A DNA stretch of 64,000 nt from Haematobia irritans (taxonomy: Eukaryota; Arthropoda; Insecta; Diptera; Muscidae), in the NCBI RefSeq assembly GCF_050003625.1, contig NC_134398.1, forward strand, positions 67,650,891 through 67,714,890. Reading direction: 5' to 3'. The position numbers and the translations under genes are program-made. Below the pieces are notes generated by a model, which had not been told where the DNA came from, searched no databases, and worked only from the letters and a program-made list of their open reading frames with translations. Positions 58,605 through 64,000 of the stretch are shown in pieces (position 1 is the stretch's first letter; each line of letters begins with the position of its first letter).

Positions 58605-59504
58605 CAGTGTTGCCAATTTGGTGCTTTTAGCACCAAATTTAGTGCTTTTTGATTTCTAAAAAGCACCAAATTGCCTTTTTGGTGCCTTTTAAAAAAAAGC
58701 ACCAACTTAGTGCTTTCTGGCATTTTCATTTAGTGCTTTTGGTGCTTTTTTATTTTGAACAGTATTAAGTTTAATTGATACAAAAATTTTGATTAGACTT
58801 TCAAGAGCCGAAGAAACTCAAATTTATTGCCAAATATAGAATTTGATTGTTATGAAGTTGGTATTGATTATTTTTTAATTAATATTGTTATTTAGGGTAT
58901 TCTGTAGGAAAGTCGAGCGATGAGTGTCGAATTTTTGAATTTGGTAAAGATGTCATTAAAAACGTTTGTATTAAATTCACAAAAGCACGCACAACTGAAA
59001 TAAGCAATAGACTCCTTCCATATATTAATATTTTGAAAGTTGAAAAATATCAGTGATCAAAATGAATTGGCCGAAAGCATTAAAACTGATCAAAGTGTAT
59101 ACTTGAATAGCGGTTCATAATGGTGAGTACTAAGTTCGATTTTTGCCGCTAAAGTGAAAACTATATCAGTAAAAAATGCATAAAATTATGCATATTTGCT
59201 GCAAATTTTATTATAACTTGATGGAGAATAGCCAAATTCAAATTTTCACAAAGTTTGTATTCCTTAAAATGAATTATTAAAGAAAAGTAATTGTAAAAAA
59301 ATGACTATTTTAGCAGCTAAACTCGATCTTAATACGTACCTTAACTTCTTAAAATTCAATTCACAAAAGTTCTATAATACATCTTCTGAAGTTTTTGTTT
59401 TTTTTTTTGGTAGAGCATTTAATTTTCGATTTTGTGGTGGAAGGTGGTATGTTAGAATTTATATATTTTTGGTGCTTTTTGGCCTTGGGGAGTTGGCAAC
59501 ACTG
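58605..59504. mobile_element. hAT-type non-autonomous element in the piggyBac gene, 8-bp duplication
   Basis: 900 bp, ends CAGTGTTGCCAATTTGGTGC and AGTTGGCAACACTG, flanked by CATAGGGC at 58597-58604 and 59505-59512. Both flanks are piggyBac coding sequence (…RKPY before, VILD after). The interior has no transposase, only repeated GTGCTTTTT/AAAAGCACC motifs and a block shared with 9868-10060. CAG ends with an 8-bp duplication are the hAT signature. Confidence 0.93.
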
Positions 59505-61577
59505 CATAGGGCTTCCGCTTCTCGGTTTGCTCGTCAACGAGGCAGGTGTAGTGCATTGTGGAGAGCACGTTCACCACTTTATTTTTTTCGGCACGTATGA
59601 GCATAACGATATATCCCCCTCGTTGAACCCATATAATGTACTACTGATGGTGCGCTTCGGGTTCTTCTTGAACTCCTGTGGAATGAATGTGGAATATGCG
59701 GTCTTCCTCCTCAACAAAATACGCGCCAATTCAAGAGTGGTAAAGAAATTATCCGCGTATATAGTACGGCCAGCATCTACATATTTTTCCACAAGATCCA
59801 GCACTACGTTCTGCCCTTGGTTTATCTCTCGTTGTTGGTTTGGCAGTTTTCCAAAATATATCATTCCCTTCACTGGATAATAACTCTGTGAGTCGCATAA
59901 CCACCATACTTTCAAACCATACTTAGCTGGCTTTGACGGAATATATTGTATGAAGCGGGTGCGGTCTCTGTAAGGGAACAACTGCTCACCAACTGTTAGT
60001 GCTTCATGAGGAGTGTAAGCTGCTGCCAAGTTATGTTGCAACATTTCCCAAATGTCGTCAATAGCCGCAGTTTTGCTGTTGATGAGTCGCTGTTGTCGAG
60101 TGTTTCTATTGTCGAATCGAATAAATTGCTTTATACAGATGAAGCGATGGTACGACAACGCATCTTTGCATATTGGGCAACGCGTCGCGTCCCATAATTC
60201 CATAGCTGGTTCATGGTTTGATCTTGTGAGTCCAGCATACAAAAGAATAGCTACAAAGGCGTCAAACTCTTTCACTGTCACTGGCCTCCACTCTTTTTTC
60301 TTCGTGGGATCCGCCAAATTCCATGCAGCTGTAAACTCCCTGCCTTTACGATTTGTTTCACGTAGCACTAAGTGTATTATTTCATCTGTCATGATTGAAC
60401 GCATTATTGTATAGTAGTCGTGTATATTTCCTGTTGGTCCTGGTTTCTTTCTTCTGAAGTCGACCACGTTATGATAACGAGTGCGTGATGTTGGTGGTGC
60501 TTTTTTACTCCATTGGGTGCCATCTTTACCAATATAGTAACTTTCATTCGTTTCCTGTCCATCATTTTCTTCCTCTTCATCAGTATCTTCATTTAGCTCG
60601 ACGTATCCTTCAGTTTCGGCATCTGACTCTTCAGCATGTTGGTATGTGCGATCTTCATCATCCTCAACTTCATAATTATCAATTGCAGCAATATCAATTT
60701 CTTCATCCATAAAATCTACTATCAGCTGCACGCCTTTCATCCGCAGTCATTTGCTGGTAACGTGTACTACGGCGTACAACAATTTCAGCAACGTCCAAAT
60801 TACTTGCATTTGCCATATTTATATTTTTGTTTCTATCACACACGATTTTAATCTTCGCTGTCTAAACTTTGACTGATTTGGTTTACGAAACTTCAACTTC
60901 TTTTATACTCCTTCGTACGTCTACCTGAACTCGAAGATATTTAGGGATTACTTCACTGATGCGCAGAAATAAAGTTGAGAATCATAAAAAAACAACAAAC
61001 ACATACATTCGGTGCACATGTACTTTTGTTACTCTCTCAATGACGACTAAAAAAAATATGTATTTTTGTTCTTCGAAATTCGAATGTGTATTTTTGTTCT
61101 TAGAATTTTTTCTTTTTATCATCATCCCTAATGTCTTTGAGTTTAGGTCTTTGTGTTCAGAAACAATAAACAATTATAATGATGCCCAAAAACATGCATT
61201 TATTAGTGAAATTCAGTACAAGGTCCATAGGGACCTACTCACACATCCGCGTACTATTCTCACTAAAACCTCAATAACTCCTAAAGTAATGATCCGATCG
61301 GCTTGATTTTTTGGGGGTGGGTTGTAGTGTCCGAAGCAGGAGTAATTTCTCACTCATCGGAGGGTTAAAGTGTTAAACCAAAAAAAAAAACATGATGCTG
61401 TTAGTTATTATTGCAAAATCCCAGAAATTAATTAGTATCATTTTTATACCCTCCACCATAGGATGGGGGGTATATTAACTTTGTCATTCCGTTTGTAACA
61501 CATCGAAATATTGCTCTAAGACCCCATAAAGTATATATATTCTGGGTCGTGGTGAAATTCTGAGTCGATCTGAGCAT

Positions 61578-61638
61578 GTCCGTCCGTCCGTCCGTCCGTC
61601 CGTCCGTCCGTCCGTCCGTCCGTCCGTCCGTCCGTCTG
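61578..61638 (+). repeat. (GTCC)n microsatellite
   Basis: About 15 tandem GTCC units, longer than in the other copies here. Confidence 0.95.
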
Positions 61639-61739
61639 TTGAAATCACGCTAACTTCCGAACGAAACAAGCTATCGACTTGAAACTTGACACAAGTAGTT
61701 GTTATTGATGTAGGTCGGATGGTATTGCAAATGGGCCAT

Positions 61740-63560
61740 ATCGGTCCACTTTTACGTATAGCCCCCATATAAACGGACCCTCCAATTTGGCTTGCGAGGC
61801 CTCTAAGAGAAGCAATTTTCAACCGATCCGGCTGAAATTTGGTACATGGTGTTAGTATATGGCCTCTAACAACCATGCAAAAATTGGTCCACATCGGTCC
61901 ATAATTATATATAGCCCCCATATAAACCGATCCCCCGATTTGGCTTGCGAGGCCTCTAAGAGAAGCAAATTTCATCCGATCAGGCTGAAATTTGGTACAT
62001 AGTGTTAGTATATGGTCTCTAACAACCATGCAAAAATTGGTTCACATCGGTCCATAATTATATATAGCCCCCATATAAACCGATCCCCCGATTTGGCTTG
62101 CGAGGCCTCTAAGAGAAGCAAATTTCATCCGATCAGGCTGAAATTTGGTACATAGTGTTAGTATATGGTCTCTAACAACCATGCAAAAATTGGTCCACAT
62201 CGGTCCATAATTATATATAGCCCCCATATAAACCGATCCCCCGATTTGGCTTGCGAGGCCTCTAAGAGAGGCAAATTTCATCCGATGCGGCTGAAATTTG
62301 GTACATGGTGTAAGTATGTGGTCTCTAACAACCATGCAAAAATTGGTCCACATCGGTCCATAATTATATATAGCCCCCATATAAACCGATCCCCCGATTT
62401 GGCTTGCGAGGCCTCTAAGAGAAGCAAATTTCATCCGATCCAGCTGAAATTTGGTACATTGTGTTAGTATATGGTAACTAACAACCATGCAAAAATTGGT
62501 CCACATCGGTCCATAACTATATATAGCCCCCATATAAACCGATCCCCCGATTTGGCTTGCGAGGCCTCTAAGAGAAGCAAATTTCATCCGATCCGGCTGA
62601 AATTTGATACATGGTGTTAGTATATGGTCTCTAACAACCATGCAAAAATTGGTCCACATTGGTCCATAATTATATATAGCCCCCATATAAACCGATCGCC
62701 AGATTTGACCTCCGGTGCCTCTTGGAAGACCAAAATTCATCTGATTCAGTTGAAATTTGGTACGTGGTGTTAATATATGGCCTCAAACTCCCATGCAAAA
62801 ATTGGTCGAAATCGGTTCATAATGATATATAGCGCCCATATAAACCGATCCCCAGATTTGACCTCCGGAGCCCCTTGGAAGAGCAAAATTCATCCGATTC
62901 GGCTGAAATTTGGTACGTGATTTTAGTATATGGTATCCAACAACAATGCAGGAATTGGTTCATATCAGTCCATAATTATATATAGCACCCATGGTTAGGT
63001 TAGGTTAGGTGTGGCAGCCCGATGTATCAGGCTCACTTAGACTATTCAGTCCATTGTGATACCACAGTGGTGAACTTCTCTCTTATCACTGAGTGCTGCC
63101 CGATTCCATGTTAAGCTCAATGACAAGGGACCTCCTTTTTATAGCCGAGTCCGAACGGCGTTCCACATTCCAGTGAAACCACTTAGCACCCATATTAACC
63201 GATCCCCAGATTTGACCTCCGGTGCCTTTTGGAGAAGCAAAATTCATCCGATCTGGTTGAAATTTTGTACGTGGTGGTAGTATATGATATTTAACAACCA
63301 TGCCAATAGTGGTCCATATCAGTCCATAATCATATCTAGACCCCATATAAACCGATCCCGAGATTTGGTTTTGGAGCCCCTTGGAGGAGCAAATTTCATC
63401 CGAGTCAGTTGAAATTTGGTACATTGTGCTAGTATATGGCCGTTAACAACCATGCCTAACTAGGTCCATATCGGTCTATAGTTATATATAGCCCTCAGAT
63501 AAATCGATCCCCAATCACACATAAATTGGTCCATATCAATAATTGTATATAGCCCCCATA
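61740..63560 (+). repeat. ~153-bp minisatellite array, Helentron family B
   Basis: Units share CCCCCATATAAACCGATCCC, TTTGGCTTGCGAGGCCTCTA and CATGCAAAAATTGGTCCACA. TATAAACCGA recurs at 61921 and 62074 (153 bp). Long minus- and plus-strand open frames over the array are period artefacts. Confidence 0.9.
62993..63183 (-). mobile_element. 5'-truncated SINE, 10-bp target duplication
   Basis: 191 bp in reverse orientation, so the tail appears first as GGTTAGGTTAGGTTAGGTG. The body follows (CCCGATGTATCAGGCTCACT, GGGACCTCCTTTTTATAGCC). TAGCACCCAT flanks both sides (62983-62992 and 63184-63193). The tRNA-like head is missing through 5' truncation. Confidence 0.9.
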
Positions 63561-63768
63561 TAAGCGACCCCTATATTTCAATTCTGGCTCCCTACGTACT
63601 GTGCAAAAGTCCATATCGATTCGTAATTATTTGTATTATTTTGTATCACGTATGGACTAACTCACAATTTAGAAAACGATTTAAGATACCACAACCCAAG
63701 TAATTCGATTGTGGATGACAGTCTTTCGTAGAAGTTTCTACGCAATCCATGGTGGAGGGTACATAAGA

Positions 63769-63783
63769 TTCGGCCTGGCCGAA
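63769..63783 (+). other. Helentron 3' subterminal hairpin
   Basis: TTCGGCC-T-GGCCGAA, 23 bases before the element end, matching the hairpins at 3883-3897 and 32034-32048. Confidence 0.8.
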
Positions 63784-63806
63784 CTTACGGCCGTTTATAC
63801 TTGTTT

Positions 63807-64000
63807 AGAATAAAAACCGAAATTTAGCAAAATGTTTTTTCATTCAAGAAATACTTTTTTTGTACTTTGTAAAAAATTTTATTTTCCATATTTGGTAAAA
63901 AAATAGTAAATGAGAGAAACGTTAAAAATCCTCTCAGATTTAAAAATTTGGTTAAATATACAGGAACAAAAAAATAGTAACAATGTCACATAACAAAGAA
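63807..64000. other. AT-rich flank to the window end
   Basis: Nothing recognised. Confidence 0.4.

Larger units (their letters stand above)
56579..60816 (-). pseudogene. piggyBac transposase, inactivated
   Basis: A DDE (RNase H-fold) cut-and-paste transposase. The likely start is ATG at 60816. A frameshift near 60715 is followed by a 389-codon open stretch (60740-59571) with an acidic N terminus (about residues 12-62) and the piggyBac core. The first catalytic Asp is replaced by Gly in TVGEQLF (codon 59988-59990; family TIDEQL/TVDEQL). The second is kept in YADNFF (59751-59753). A frameshift in an A-run at about 59582-59588 follows, then a hAT-type insertion, a TAG at 58583-58585, and the third catalytic Asp kept in GVDTMDQ (58559-58561) with WPLAMFYNMLDVAALAAF. 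Another frameshift lies near 58312. After a LINE insertion, the C-terminal Cys-rich zinc domain (CRLC, CCGNAVCGKHS, CNTC) occupies 56790-56579. Family membership is firm and the protein cannot be made. Confidence 0.93.
56359..61364 (-). mobile_element. piggyBac element with TTAA duplication, containing two nested insertions
   Basis: TIRs CCCTCCGATGAGTGA (left, 56359-56373) and its exact inverse (right, 61350-61364), flanked by TTAA at 56355-56358 and 61365-61368. TTAA plus CCC ends are diagnostic of the piggyBac superfamily. It is 5006 bp long including a LINE (about 1.44 kb) and a hAT-type element (0.9 kb); about 2.7 kb would be the original, a normal piggyBac size. The transposase gene runs on the minus strand and is disabled. 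Confidence 0.95.
61445..63806 (+). mobile_element. Non-autonomous Helentron/DINE-1-like element, family B (copy 2)
   Basis: Starts TTATACCCTCCACCATAGGA and ends CGTTTATACTTGTTT, with the TTTGTCATTCCGTTTGTAAC block, TATATATATT core, (GTCC)n tract, 153-bp array and 3' hairpin (63769-63783). A SINE fragment is nested. No Rep/helicase. Confidence 0.9.

Noticed and set aside
60006..60712. Plus-strand open frames across the piggyBac gene
   Set aside because: They are shadows of the minus-strand transposase frame, which carries all recognisable motifs.

Overview
This window is eukaryotic, strongly AT-rich, and reads as gene-poor, transposon-packed intergenic or heterochromatic DNA from a higher fly. 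A muscid (house fly, stable fly or horn fly group) is the best fit. The clues are the Helentron/DINE-1 type elements carrying a (GTCY)n microsatellite, a ~153-bp internal minisatellite and a 3' hairpin reading TTCGGCC-N-GGCCGAA; a tRNA-headed SINE with a GGTTA tail of the kind I associate with muscids and other higher flies; and many short terminal-inverted-repeat (TIR) elements. I see no intact host gene, no rRNA gene and no functional tRNA gene. Every convincing coding segment belongs to a mobile element and almost all are broken.

Layout. 1-4.4 kb: a truncated Helentron-like element, then a TIR element split by a complete Helentron whose empty site can be read from two other copies of the host repeat. 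6-7.3 kb: a TIR element carrying tRNA-like segments fused to part of another TIR element. 8.4-9.2 and 19.5-20 kb: two copies of a repeat with (TA)n expanded to ~0.6 and ~0.3 kb. 10.2-18.8 kb: a ~157-bp satellite interrupted by two inverted 0.8-kb TIR elements. 20-24 kb: nested TIR elements. 24.3-27.35 kb: a decayed Ty3/Gypsy gag-protease-RT-linker relic with two nested DNA elements. 31.8-35.9 kb: an older tandem repeat invaded by a second Helentron family and two TTAA-flanked piggyBac-like MITEs. 38-55 kb: a patchwork of Tc1-like, hAT-like and unassigned TIR elements, a SINE and a piggyBac transposase relic. 56.36-61.36 kb: a piggyBac element with intact TIRs and TTAA target duplication, a broken transposase gene, a nested 5'-truncated LINE encoding reverse transcriptase, and a nested hAT-type element with an 8-bp duplication. 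61.4-63.8 kb: a third Helentron carrying a SINE fragment with a 10-bp duplication.

The elements form a readable insertion stratigraphy: several have exact target duplications, and in several cases an uninterrupted copy elsewhere in the window confirms the boundaries. The most notable objects are the nested piggyBac locus with a substituted catalytic residue, TIR families that appear to use 2-bp duplications not restricted to TA, the satellite with multimeric internal duplications, and a TIR element carrying two back-to-back tRNA-like promoters. All family assignments come from motifs read by eye; no alignment or database search was run.
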